From: Planctomycetota bacterium
GTDB taxonomy: Bacteria > Planctomycetota > SZUA-567 > H5-PLA8
Direction: 5' to 3'
DNA length: 60,408 bases
NCBI GenBank assembly: GCA_023150555.1
Contig: JAKLKQ010000039.1
Span: 1-60,408, forward strand
Each line of letters starts with the position of its first letter. Positions within the stretch are counted from its first letter, which is position 1. The translations under genes were made by a program, and so were the position numbers. Under the pieces are notes generated by a model. It was not told the origin of the DNA. It saw only the letters and a program-made list of their open reading frames with translations, and did not search any database. Positions 10,799 to 18,719 of this stretch are shown here, in pieces.

Positions 10799-11592
10799 GG
10801 CTGGGGATGCAGCTCCTTCATCAGGCCCGAGTCTTCCCAGCTGGTCTTGTCTTTCTGGGGCACTTCCTTGAGGCCGACGGGGTCCTGCTTCTTCACGGCG
10901 GCCTGCCGGAAGCGGAAGTCGGCGCCGCCCAGCCCGCCGCCTCCGGAGATCTCGGTGTGGTATTCCTTGCCGAGGAGCACCTTGTGGCCCGAGCCCAAGG
11001 TCAGGTTCAGCCACGAATATCCCATCGGCTTGTAGTTCAGGATCACGGCCGCGCGCTGTTCGATCGCCCAGCCGCCGCCCCCCTGGTTGGCCGCGGTGTC
11101 GGTGCCGAAATAGGACTGGCCCGATTGCTGGTTCTTTCCGCCGCTGTTGCCCTCGAAGCAGATGTAGGCCGCCTGCTGGCACTCGTCGGGCCGGTACTCG
11201 GCGCTGTCCAACCCCGAGTCGCCGGTGGCGTTGCTGGCCAGGTAGCGCGGGGGCCCGCGCAGGGCCTTGCCGCGGTTTTGCTCGGCGTTGTCCTCGCCGT
11301 CCGTCTTCGGGAAGCGGATGTCCTGTCCGCTGGCCTTGTCGACGGTGAGGTCCGTCAGCTGGCCGCGCTCGATGCCGCCGAAGAACAGGTCGCGGATCGT
11401 CTCCTTCTTGACCGCGCCCTTTTTCCACGCGGCGTAGCGCGCGGCGAACTCGGCCTTCTGCTGCAGCAGCATGATGTCGCCCAGCAGGTAGAGGCTGTAG
11501 AAGAGCAGGGCAAAAAACGGCATCAGCAGGAGCAGCTCGATGGAGACCACTCCCCGGGGCGGGGCGGTTGGATTCCGGACGGCGGCGCGCAT
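10795..11592 (-). CDS. TadE-like pseudopilin
   Basis: 265 residues starting at 11592 on an ATG that shares one base with the stop of the tadG-like gene. The N-terminus MRAAVRNPTAPPRGVVSIELLLLMPFFALLFYSL has the TadE pattern of a short basic leader, a glycine before a Glu at position 5 of the hydrophobic segment (VVSIE), and one long hydrophobic helix. The rest is a soluble domain with a Gly-rich stretch near residues 175-180. TadE-type minor pseudopilins are processed by the prepilin peptidase and contribute to pilus initiation or tip assembly. Its stop overlaps the next gene start by 4 bases. Confidence 0.8.
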   Translation of the reverse strand: MRAAVRNPTAPPRGVVSIELLLLMPFFALLFYSLYLLGDIMLLQQKAEFAARYAAWKKGAVKKETIRDLFFGGIERGQLTDLTVDKASGQDIRFPKTDGEDNAEQNRGKALRGPPRYLASNATGDSGLDSAEYRPDECQQAAYICFEGNSGGKNQQSGQSYFGTDTAANQGGGGWAIEQRAAVILNYKPMGYSWLNLTLGSGHKVLLGKEYHTEISGGGGLGGADFRFRQAAVKKQDPVGLKEVPQKDKTSWEDSGLMKELHPQP

Positions 11593-14156
11593 CAGTGGAC
11601 GATCAGCTCCGTGAATTTCTTCCAGTCGGTGTCGGAAAGCCCGGTGGGATCGAAATTCCGCAGGGCCTGCTCCACCGTGGGCGATTGGTTCGTGTCGTTC
11701 CAGCGGTACATGCGGTTGGTGTTGGCCAGGACGTACATGGCCGCCTGCTCGCGGTAACGTGCCGGCACGCTGTGGTCGACGGGAATCAGACGCGCGCCCC
11801 AGTCGGTGTGGAACAGGTTCATGATGGGCTCCGAGCGGTCCTTGGGCTCCAGGAAGTGCTCGGTCATGTAATCGGCGGTGAAGGGGCCGGCTGACTCGCC
11901 GCTGCGCTTCTTCTCGCCAAGGCCGGTGATGAGGCGGTCGGGGAAGAACTGCGACGCGCCCGTGCGCGGGCCGTCGCTGGCGTAGAGGTCCTTGTCGACG
12001 CGGATGCCGACCTTGGCGGAGGCGATGGCCAACATGCCCTCGGCCTCCAGGAAGATGCCGCCGTGGCCCTTGTTCTTGGGAATCTTGCGGATCATCAGGG
12101 AGTGGTGGCGCTGCCAGAGCGCGACGGTGATGCCCCAGTTGAAGAAGTTGCGGTCGTCGCTTTCGGGCACCGGCTTGAAGATCAAGGTCGGGTTGAGCTT
12201 GGCTTCGATGCGCGCGCTGTTGGAGCCAGGGTTGGGCGCGGGCTGTTCGGGCGTGTAGTTGCTGCGGTGGATCTGGTGGAAGGCGCAGTCGGGGTTGAAT
12301 TTCGCGTCGCCGTTGAAGCTGTTGTCGTTGGCATACGCGGGCGAGATCAGGTCCGCGATGTACGCGCGCACCATGCTCTTCTTCTTGCCGTCCACTTCCT
12401 CGGCGTCGGAGTCCGGGACCTTGAAGTGGTGGTCGGTCTCGTCGGCGGAAATCAGGTTGAGCTTGTTGTAGGCCAGGCGGTGCCAGTCCTTGGCGATGGA
12501 GTCGGGGAAGTCGCGCACGCCGCCGGTGAAGCACAGCGGGCAGTAGGTGATGGCGTGGTGCTTCTTCTCGGCGAGCTCGGTTTCCTTGTCGTAGCTGCCG
12601 AAGATGTTGCCCGGGTTGTTGATGCGGGTCTGCGCGATGGGGTTGATGCCCAGCGCCTGCGCCGCGATGCCGATGGTGTTGATGATCATCTGCACCTTGT
12701 CGAGCGCTTCCTGCAGCTTCGCCTTGGCAGCGTTGAGCGCGTCGAGGTTCGCCTGGTTGGGCACGGCGTTGAAGGCGGCCTGCGCCTGGTCCAGGACGGC
12801 CTGCGCGGCGTTCTTGGCTTCCTGTGCGGCGGAGAGGCCCTCGTTGAGCGCCTCGTTGATGTTGGCCAGTCCGAAGCAGTTGCAGCTTGGCGGGTTGGTG
12901 TCCATGCACTCGAAATGCAGGCAGAAGCGGTTGTCCTCGTGGCCGGTGTCGTGAACCATCGGGATGGGGATGTGGAAGTGGTACGTGCCGGCGACGACGG
13001 TGGTGATGGTGATGTGCGTGCAGTTGTAGTGCAGGTGCGTGTGGCTGTTGTGCCAGTGGCCGCAGGGGGTCTTGTCGGGGCTTTCGTGGCCGCCCGAGCC
13101 GTCCTTGTCGTCGTGGTGCCAGCAGATCACGGTCTTCGCGAAGGCGATGTACTCGTCGGCGATCTTGCGCGGTTCGCAGGCGTACTCGTGGTACCAGGGC
13201 TCGTTGAAGAGCTGCGCCGACGTGGCGTCGATGGAGCCCATGTTCAGCTTGCCTTCGCTGCTGATGATCTTGTGGTCGCCGATGTCGGTGATGTTCAGCT
13301 TGCCGGTATTCCGGTCGATGTAAAACGCGTCCATGTCGCGGGCGATCTGCATGGCGCGTTCGACGAAGCGGTTCTTGTTGTCGTCCCAGGGCTCGTACTG
13401 CATGAAAGAATCGTCCTGGGCCACGCCGCCGCTGTAGCTGCCGAAGTTGCGGTTGGGCGTGAAGTTCAGCTTGGCCGGGTTGGTGTCTTCGTCGGGGAAG
13501 AAGGCCATGCGCACTTCGTTGGTCTTGTCGTTCTTCACCGTCCCGTCGAAGGTGTCCAGGTAGGCGATGCGCATGGCTTCGTACTTCATCATGCGCGGCA
13601 TGGCCTTGGCGATGTGTTCGGCCACGATCCGGCAGGTGCGGGTCCACATCTCCAGGGTGCGGTCGTCTGCGTTGTAGCTGTTGCGGTTCTTGGAGATCAG
13701 CTTGCCTTCCTCGCCGGTCATGAAGTCCTTGAACTTCTCTTTCGGCGTGCCGTCCATCTTGTCCTTGAAGTCCTGGTACCAATCTTCCTTGTCCAGGTCG
13801 TAGTCTTCGCTGCCGGGCTTGGTGCTGCCGCCGGAGATCTGCTTGTCGCCCCACTTCTCGAGCCAGGCGTAGCAGCCCACCGCGCAGAACTTCAGCTCCA
13901 GCTCGTACTGGCGGTGGTAGGCCCAGCTCTCGGCGTTGTTCAGCCAGGCGATGGCCGAGAGGCTGTCGGCCTGGACCACCGCCGCGGAGTAGGCGGCCGA
14001 GTCCGCGGCGTTCTGCAGCTTGGCGCGCTTGACCAGCGTCCAGCCGACATTCAGCGGGAAGGCCATCACCAGAATCAGGAAGACGGCCGAGATCAGCGCC
14101 AGAAGCATCACCTGCGCGCTCTCGTCCCGGTATAGTTGTTTCGCCGCGTCATGCAT
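11592..14156 (-). CDS. Large TadG-like pilus protein with His/Cys-rich insert
   Basis: 854 residues. The N-terminus (DESAQVMLLALISAVFLI, then RAKLQNAADSAAYSAA) is the classic TadG/Flp-assembly start: one hydrophobic helix followed by the QNAADSAALAGA-like motif. The remaining 800 residues are soluble and presumably periplasmic. Residues about 343-428 form a striking His/Cys-rich segment (CWHHDDKDGSGGHES, CGHWHNSHTHLH), which may bind metal. A helix rich in Ala/Gln follows around 440-500. TadG links the inner-membrane machine to the periplasm and pilus. The gene lies between two TadE-like genes, with a 6-base gap upstream and a 1-base overlap downstream. Function beyond TadG-like is unknown. 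Confidence 0.82.
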   Translation of the reverse strand: MHDAAKQLYRDESAQVMLLALISAVFLILVMAFPLNVGWTLVKRAKLQNAADSAAYSAAVVQADSLSAIAWLNNAESWAYHRQYELELKFCAVGCYAWLEKWGDKQISGGSTKPGSEDYDLDKEDWYQDFKDKMDGTPKEKFKDFMTGEEGKLISKNRNSYNADDRTLEMWTRTCRIVAEHIAKAMPRMMKYEAMRIAYLDTFDGTVKNDKTNEVRMAFFPDEDTNPAKLNFTPNRNFGSYSGGVAQDDSFMQYEPWDDNKNRFVERAMQIARDMDAFYIDRNTGKLNITDIGDHKIISSEGKLNMGSIDATSAQLFNEPWYHEYACEPRKIADEYIAFAKTVICWHHDDKDGSGGHESPDKTPCGHWHNSHTHLHYNCTHITITTVVAGTYHFHIPIPMVHDTGHEDNRFCLHFECMDTNPPSCNCFGLANINEALNEGLSAAQEAKNAAQAVLDQAQAAFNAVPNQANLDALNAAKAKLQEALDKVQMIINTIGIAAQALGINPIAQTRINNPGNIFGSYDKETELAEKKHHAITYCPLCFTGGVRDFPDSIAKDWHRLAYNKLNLISADETDHHFKVPDSDAEEVDGKKKSMVRAYIADLISPAYANDNSFNGDAKFNPDCAFHQIHRSNYTPEQPAPNPGSNSARIEAKLNPTLIFKPVPESDDRNFFNWGITVALWQRHHSLMIRKIPKNKGHGGIFLEAEGMLAIASAKVGIRVDKDLYASDGPRTGASQFFPDRLITGLGEKKRSGESAGPFTADYMTEHFLEPKDRSEPIMNLFHTDWGARLIPVDHSVPARYREQAAMYVLANTNRMYRWNDTNQSPTVEQALRNFDPTGLSDTDWKKFTELIVH

Positions 14157-14162
14157 GGCTCG

Positions 14163-14777
14163 TCATTTCCACGGCCGGACCACGGTGCAGGACTGGGCCA
14201 GCTGCACGCGCAGGTCGGTGTTCGAGGCCCGTCCGGCGTTCTTGAACGCGTTGTAGATGATCCGGTTCGCGAAAGGCACGGGCAGGTAGGTGTCGTACAG
14301 GATGCCGACGCGCACCTCGTCCTGGTCGTCGCCGCCTTCCAGGTTCACGTACATGTGCTTCAGGAAGGTCTTGGCGCGGTCGCTGTCGGTGTAGCGGTAC
14401 TTGGGCGTGGCGTTGAGATCGTCGTAGCCTTCCTTCTTGAAGCGAATGGGCAGCTTGCGCCACTCCACGCCGTCCTGCGGGCCGACCATCTCCAGAAGGG
14501 AGCACAGCTGCCAGGTGGCGCGCACCGCGCGGTCGACTTCGGGATCGGAGGTCTTCGAGACCCAGTCGGTGCCTGCCGAGAGCGCCTTGGGGTCGACGTC
14601 GGCGACCAGCGCCGTGCGCGCGGCGCTGAAGGCGGCGTACTGCATGACCTGGTGGCAGACGAACAGGTGGGCCAGCTGGATCAGGAAGCAGTTGAGCAGG
14701 ATGATGAACGGGAACAGGAGCAGCATCTCGATGGCTGCCCCGCCTCTCTGGTCCCGAAGCGAGAAGGAAAGCGCCAT
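14163..14777 (-). CDS. TadE-like minor pseudopilin
   Basis: 204 residues. The N-terminus reads DQRGGAAIEMLLLFPFIILL, a textbook TadE leader: basic residues, glycine pair, Glu at +5 and a single hydrophobic helix. A soluble domain follows that ends in VQLAQSCTVVRPWK. Such proteins are cleaved by the Tad prepilin peptidase, whose gene is immediately upstream with 4 bases between, and act as minor pilins in Flp pilus biogenesis. The gene is followed after 6 bases by the tadG-like gene. The family call is strong; which step it serves is not visible. Confidence 0.85.
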   Translation of the reverse strand: MALSFSLRDQRGGAAIEMLLLFPFIILLNCFLIQLAHLFVCHQVMQYAAFSAARTALVADVDPKALSAGTDWVSKTSDPEVDRAVRATWQLCSLLEMVGPQDGVEWRKLPIRFKKEGYDDLNATPKYRYTDSDRAKTFLKHMYVNLEGGDDQDEVRVGILYDTYLPVPFANRIIYNAFKNAGRASNTDLRVQLAQSCTVVRPWK

Positions 14778-14781
14778 CGCG

Positions 14782-15330
14782 TCACCCCAGAAAAGCCATC
14801 GCCGCGGTCCAGACGACCCCGACGCCGAAGGCGGCCCCGAAGGGGACCACCTGCACGCTTTCCTCCAGCCGGCGTCCCTTGATCAGGCCTTCCGCCTTGA
14901 AGGCGCGCCGGAGGAGCACGCCTTCGCGCCCCTGCCAGATCACCATGGAAAGCCCAATCACCAACCCTGCGAAGGTGCTGAAGACCAGCAGGTACAGGGC
15001 CAGGGGCCACGCGGCCAAGGCGCCCATGGCCGCCATCAGCTTCACGTCGCCGCCGCCCACGCCGCCCTGCCAGTACACCAGCAGCATCACCAGCAGGCAG
15101 AAGGCCATGCCGCCGGCGGACTCCAGGAGATACGAGTACCAGAACGAATCCGGGAGCCAGGACCGTTTCAGGAGGGATTGGGCCAGCGCTAGCCCCAATC
15201 CCGCCAGGATCGCCGGGAAGGTGACGGAGTTGTAGATCCGCCGGCTCTTCAGGTCGCTGTACAGCGAGACACCCGCCAAGGCGAGCAGGATCCCCAGCCG
15301 CAGAACATCCAGCACATCCATCGCGTTCAT
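14782..15330 (-). CDS. tadV: Prepilin peptidase TadV/CpaA (A24 aspartic protease)
   Basis: 182 residues from the ATG at 15330; a longer frame begins at a TTG at 15387 but adds only residues without family features. Several membrane helices carry the two catalytic aspartates of A24 peptidases: one in YSDLKSRRIYN near residue 25 and one in GGGDVKLMAAMG, the GxGD motif. It cleaves and methylates, or only cleaves, Flp pilin and TadE/F-type pseudopilins at the inner membrane. The gene sits between the Flp pilin and the first tadE-like gene, as in many tad loci. It is shorter than PilD, as expected for the CpaA/TadV subfamily lacking the N-methylase domain. Confidence 0.92.
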   Translation of the reverse strand: MNAMDVLDVLRLGILLALAGVSLYSDLKSRRIYNSVTFPAILAGLGLALAQSLLKRSWLPDSFWYSYLLESAGGMAFCLLVMLLVYWQGGVGGGDVKLMAAMGALAAWPLALYLLVFSTFAGLVIGLSMVIWQGREGVLLRRAFKAEGLIKGRRLEESVQVVPFGAAFGVGVVWTAAMAFLG

Positions 15331-15398
15331 AAGCACGTTTCCCGGTAACGCGGAAACAACGGCGACGCGAAAGACGCGACGCGGCAATCAGGCGCCTG

Positions 15399-15614
15399 CT
15401 ACTTGCCGGTGCCCTCCTTGATGCTCTCGTCCACCGTCTCGTCGATGGTGTTGGCCATCTTGTTGACGTTGTTCGACATGGTCTTGCCCAGGAACTTCCA
15501 CGCGGCGATCGCCGCGATGATGACCAGGGCCGCGATCAGCAGGTACTCGATGCCTTCGAGACCCCGCTCATCCTTGCCGAACTTCTTGAGGCGATTCCAC
15601 AGTCGCTGGATCAT
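15399..15614 (-). CDS. flp: Flp/Fap-type pilin
   Basis: 71 residues: a Lys/Arg-rich leader, then DERGLEGIEYLLIAALVIIAA, which is the Flp signature with glycine before the cleavage site and the Glu-Tyr pair inside the hydrophobic helix. A short polar tail follows (NNVNKMANTIDETVDESIKE). After processing by TadV it would be the major structural subunit of the bundle-forming pilus. It is preceded by the secretin gene (11-base gap) and followed by tadV after 68 bases. A second, similar-size pilin-like gene lies at the head of the same operon. Confidence 0.93.
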   Translation of the reverse strand: MIQRLWNRLKKFGKDERGLEGIEYLLIAALVIIAAIAAWKFLGKTMSNNVNKMANTIDETVDESIKEGTGK

Positions 15615-15625
15615 TCGTCTTCTCC

Positions 15626-17002
15626 TTATTCCACATTGACCGGCGATGCCGGCTTGGTGCCCGATTCATCCTTCGGGGCTTCGTTCTTGGGCGCTTCGAT
15701 GAGGTGCCCGGCCTTCTTGCGGTCGTGGTTTTCCCACAGCAGTTCCGTCTCGGCCTTCTTCAGGTCTTCGACCCAGCGCATGCGCGCCGCGTCGGTGCGC
15801 TTGTTCTGTTCCTCGCCCGTCGAGACGCCCTGGGCGGCGAAGGTGGTGGGCACGCGCGGCGTGACCATCAGCATCAGGTCGCGCTTGTCCTTGGCGTCCT
15901 CGTGGTCGGAGAAGAAGTGGCCCAGCATCGGGATGCGGGAAAGGAACGGAATGCCGCGCTTGATGTGGCGCAGGATGTCCTGGACCAGGCCGGAGACGAT
16001 CAGCGTCTCGCCCTGGTTGAGCACCGCGACCGAACTGGTGCTGTACTTCAGGAAGTCCAGGCGCTCGCCGTTGGGGTCGGGCGTGCTGACTTCGAAGGAG
16101 AAGTTCAGCTGGATCTTGCCGTCGCGCAGCACGGTGGGCGTGACGTTGATGATCAGGCCGAACTCCTTGAACTTCACGTCGGCCGTGCCGAGGCCCACGA
16201 GTTCGAAGCCCTTCTCGCCGCCCTGCCGGAAGGTGCCGGCTTCGCCGGTCAGCGTGGTGATGTGCGGGCGGTCCAGGACCTTGGCGTTCTTGTTCTCTTC
16301 CAACAGGCGGAAGATCCAGGTGGTGTTGGCAGTGACGGCCGAGTTGTACGACGAGTTGGTGTGCAGGTTGACCGCGCGCTCCCAGGCGAAGTCCATGCTG
16401 GCCGGGTCGAAGGCGATGCCGGGGCTGGACAGCGCCGTCATCGGGTTGTGGCGGATGTCCAGCGCGTAGGTCAGGTTGACGTCTACGAAGGTGAGGTCCA
16501 GCTCGACCATCTGGCGCTTGAGGCCGATGTTGTTGACCACCTTCTCGGTGAAGATCTTGGCCACGTTCTCGGCGGTGGCCTTCTCCGCCGCGCTGTTGAC
16601 TTCGCCGTCCAGCACCACGTTGCCGCGGACCAGGCGAACCTTGACCTCGGGCAGTCCGATGCGGGTCTCGACTTCCGTCGCCAGGGCCTGGTTGACGTCG
16701 GCGCTCTCCGTGAACGTGGTGATGTCCACGACGTTCGAGAAGCTCTTCACGATCTTCTCGATGCGCTCCCGCAGCAGCGGGTTGTCCACCGTCCCGTCCA
16801 CGAAGACCTGGGCGCCGGCGCCCGTGACCTTCACGGTCGGATAGTTCTTCAGCAACTCGCGGATGTCCTCCGCGCCGGCGATGCGCGTAGGCAGGGCGGG
16901 CTGTCCCGGAACCGCCTCACCGGCCGCTGCGGGGAACACCACTAGCGTAAACGCGAGCAGGACCGCTTCCATCCCGATCACGACACGAGAACGAACGTTC
17001 AT
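15626..17002 (-). CDS. rcpA: Tad secretin RcpA/CpaC
   Basis: 458 residues with a signal peptide (to about residue 28). Two BON-like repeat regions (VKVTGAGAQVFVDGTVDN and VRLVRGNVVLDGEVNS) are followed by a bacterial secretin domain. The secretin core carries VLDRPHITTLTGEAGTF, FKEFGLIINVTPTV, LNQGETLIVSGLVQ and IPFLSRIPMLGHFF. It would form the outer-membrane channel for the Flp pilus. The C-terminal tail is charged and Pro/Lys-rich. It lies between cpaB and flp. No pilotin or RcpB homologue is seen next to it. Confidence 0.94.
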   Translation of the reverse strand: MNVRSRVVIGMEAVLLAFTLVVFPAAAGEAVPGQPALPTRIAGAEDIRELLKNYPTVKVTGAGAQVFVDGTVDNPLLRERIEKIVKSFSNVVDITTFTESADVNQALATEVETRIGLPEVKVRLVRGNVVLDGEVNSAAEKATAENVAKIFTEKVVNNIGLKRQMVELDLTFVDVNLTYALDIRHNPMTALSSPGIAFDPASMDFAWERAVNLHTNSSYNSAVTANTTWIFRLLEENKNAKVLDRPHITTLTGEAGTFRQGGEKGFELVGLGTADVKFKEFGLIINVTPTVLRDGKIQLNFSFEVSTPDPNGERLDFLKYSTSSVAVLNQGETLIVSGLVQDILRHIKRGIPFLSRIPMLGHFFSDHEDAKDKRDLMLMVTPRVPTTFAAQGVSTGEEQNKRTDAARMRWVEDLKKAETELLWENHDRKKAGHLIEAPKNEAPKDESGTKPASPVNVE

Positions 17003-17039
17003 TGCACCCTCTCCTTTGAACCGCGCCTAACGGCGGAAT

Positions 17040-17855
17040 CTACTGAGCCGGAGCTTCCTTCGACACGTTCAACCCGCGCAGCAATTCGCGCGTAGAAACC
17101 GGGCGCGACGGCCGCCCGTCCTTCATCTCGCCCATCTCGGAGCGAAGCACGCAGTAAAGGTTCGTGCCCATGCTGCGGCTGAGTTCCAGCGACAGCAGGA
17201 CCTTCTCCACGTGTTCTTCCTGCACCAGCACGGTGATGGTGTTGTAGTTTGCCGTCTCGCCGGCGCGGTCGCCGCCGCCCAGGTCGAGGCCGGCCTCGTT
17301 GCCGACCGCTACCACGATCACGTTTTCGAGCAGCCGCACGGCGCTGATGTCCGGCGCCTGGGGCTCGCCGCCGTCCGGCGTCGCGGTGGGCGCCTGGCGG
17401 AAGGTCCCGTAGATGTCCACGCGCATGTTGGGGCGCAGCAGCCCGGCGCCGCCCGTGACCAGGTTGACGGGCATCGTCACCGCCTTCTGGCCTTCGCTGA
17501 TCTTCTCGACGACCGACGTGCCGGCGCCCATGTTCATGGCGTTCCACAGCAGCGGCTCGTTTTTCTCCACCGGCGTGCGGACCGGATTGCCGACCACGCG
17601 GCCCAGGTCGCCTTCGCGGACCATGCGCGGATGCACGAAGCTGGCCGGGATCTCGGCCACGTTGCACATATCCTTGGTCAGGACGGTGCCCGTGGTGACG
17701 CGCTGGTTGACCTTCACCACCTTCACGGTGTTGGTTAGCTGGCTGCTGACTTCCGAGATCGCGCCTTCGACGTAGCTGCGCTGGATCAGAAAGCCGCCCA
17801 CGGCGCACCCGGCGGCCAGGATGATGTAGATGGTTTCCTTCGGAACGCCGGCCAT
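17040..17855 (-). CDS. cpaB: Flp pilus assembly protein CpaB/RcpC
   Basis: 271 residues starting at the ATG at 17855, with GGAGGAGA upstream. There is an N-terminal membrane anchor (IYIILAAGCAVGGFLIQ), then a SAF domain recognisable by VKVNQRVTTGTVLTKDMCNVA and FVHPRMVREGDLGRVVG, and a beta-rich C-terminal domain with GQKAVTMPVNLVTG. CpaB is a periplasmic, inner-membrane-anchored partner of the secretin and is thought to stabilise it. The gene begins 2 bases after the stop of the upstream unknown gene and is followed by the secretin gene, as in canonical tad clusters. Confidence 0.92.
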   Translation of the reverse strand: MAGVPKETIYIILAAGCAVGGFLIQRSYVEGAISEVSSQLTNTVKVVKVNQRVTTGTVLTKDMCNVAEIPASFVHPRMVREGDLGRVVGNPVRTPVEKNEPLLWNAMNMGAGTSVVEKISEGQKAVTMPVNLVTGGAGLLRPNMRVDIYGTFRQAPTATPDGGEPQAPDISAVRLLENVIVVAVGNEAGLDLGGGDRAGETANYNTITVLVQEEHVEKVLLSLELSRSMGTNLYCVLRSEMGEMKDGRPSRPVSTRELLRGLNVSKEAPAQ

Positions 17856-17857
17856 CC

Positions 17858-18379
17858 CTATTCTCCTCCGCGGGGCACGCGTGTGGCCACGAACCGCACC
17901 ACCTCGCCTGCCGTCTCGCTCCCCAGGTAAAACGTTCCGCCCCGGCCCTGGAACACCAGCAACTCGCTGCCGGTTCCCGGCTTCTGTCCTTCCTCGTCCG
18001 TCGGAATCTCGTGCCAGCCCTCGCGCAGCAGCAGGTCCCGGTAGAAGTCGAAGACCTTCGCCCGGTCGTTCGCCGCCACCGAAAAGGCCGATCCCGAAAC
18101 GTCGCCCTGCCGGCGCTCGTAGCACTCCAGCAGGTGGATGCCGTCTGGGAAACTGGGCGGCAGGGACGAATCGCCGGATGTCAGACTCTCCGTGTGCATG
18201 CCCGCCGACTGGGACAGCTCCTGGAGGGTGCGCCCGCGAAAGAAGTTCGTCCCTTCCACCTCCCAGGACCCCCACGTGCCTCGGGGGCCGCCGATCCACA
18301 ATCCCAGCCAGCCGAAGAGCACCACCAGCGCTCCGATGGCCAGTACTCGAACCAATCGAGTCACCTTCCACCGCCTCAA
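17858..18379 (-). CDS. Unknown membrane-anchored protein near the head of the Tad operon
   Basis: 173 residues: basic N-terminus, one hydrophobic helix (VLAIGALVVLFGWLGLWIGG), then a soluble domain. The domain includes YERRQGDVSGSAFSVAAND, then KVFDFYRDLLLREGWHEIP. The latter segment resembles the pattern of small domains that monitor differences in paired values in pilus or sporulation operons, but I recognise no family. It starts 22 bases after the second pilin-like gene and ends 2 bases before cpaB, so it is part of the pilus operon. A single-pass, periplasm-facing accessory subunit is the simplest reading. Confidence 0.7.
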   Translation of the reverse strand: MRRWKVTRLVRVLAIGALVVLFGWLGLWIGGPRGTWGSWEVEGTNFFRGRTLQELSQSAGMHTESLTSGDSSLPPSFPDGIHLLECYERRQGDVSGSAFSVAANDRAKVFDFYRDLLLREGWHEIPTDEEGQKPGTGSELLVFQGRGGTFYLGSETAGEVVRFVATRVPRGGE

Positions 18380-18401
18380 ACCGGCCTACCGCAATCCGGC
18401 G

Positions 18402-18617
18402 TTACAGCACCGGCGAACAGATCGTCTGAATCAGGAACTTATATAGATCCTGCAGCATCGAGAGCAGAGTGAAGCGCACCGCAGCGAAGAGGATCACGAT
18501 CGTCGCCGCGACCAGCAGATACTCGATCGACGTCGCGCCCGACACTTCCGAAACCAGGCTCCGAACCCGAGCGGCGGGACGCAGCCTAGTAAGGAGGGCG
18601 CTCGCGAACGCGTGCAT
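18402..18617 (-). CDS. Second Flp-type pilin-like protein, first gene of the Tad operon
   Basis: 71 residues from the ATG at 18617, preceded by GGGGAG about 8 bases upstream; a TTG start at 18698 is possible but unlikely. The leader is Arg-rich, then VSGATSIEYLLVAATIVILFA has the Flp pilin layout with Glu-Tyr in the helix. The C-terminus is short and hydrophobic (QDLYKFLIQTICSPVL), unlike the polar tail of the other Flp pilin, so it may be a minor pilin or a divergent structural subunit. Being first, it probably lies next to the operon promoter in the non-coding region above 18620. Confidence 0.72.
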   Translation of the reverse strand: MHAFASALLTRLRPAARVRSLVSEVSGATSIEYLLVAATIVILFAAVRFTLLSMLQDLYKFLIQTICSPVL

Positions 18618-18719
18618 CTGCCGGCTCCCCACCGTCGGCACCCGTTCCCGCTGGTTGCTAACACATGGCCCAGTAACACCATACGCGTTAGCGGCCAACC
18701 GTCATTCTAATGTTAGGGC

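Noticed and set aside
12063..14135. Long open frame on the plus strand (690 codons) opposite the tadG-like gene
   Set aside because: Composition is dominated by Val, Arg, Gly and Ala as expected for an antisense frame; the minus-strand protein has a TadG N-terminus and overlaps its neighbours as an operon member.
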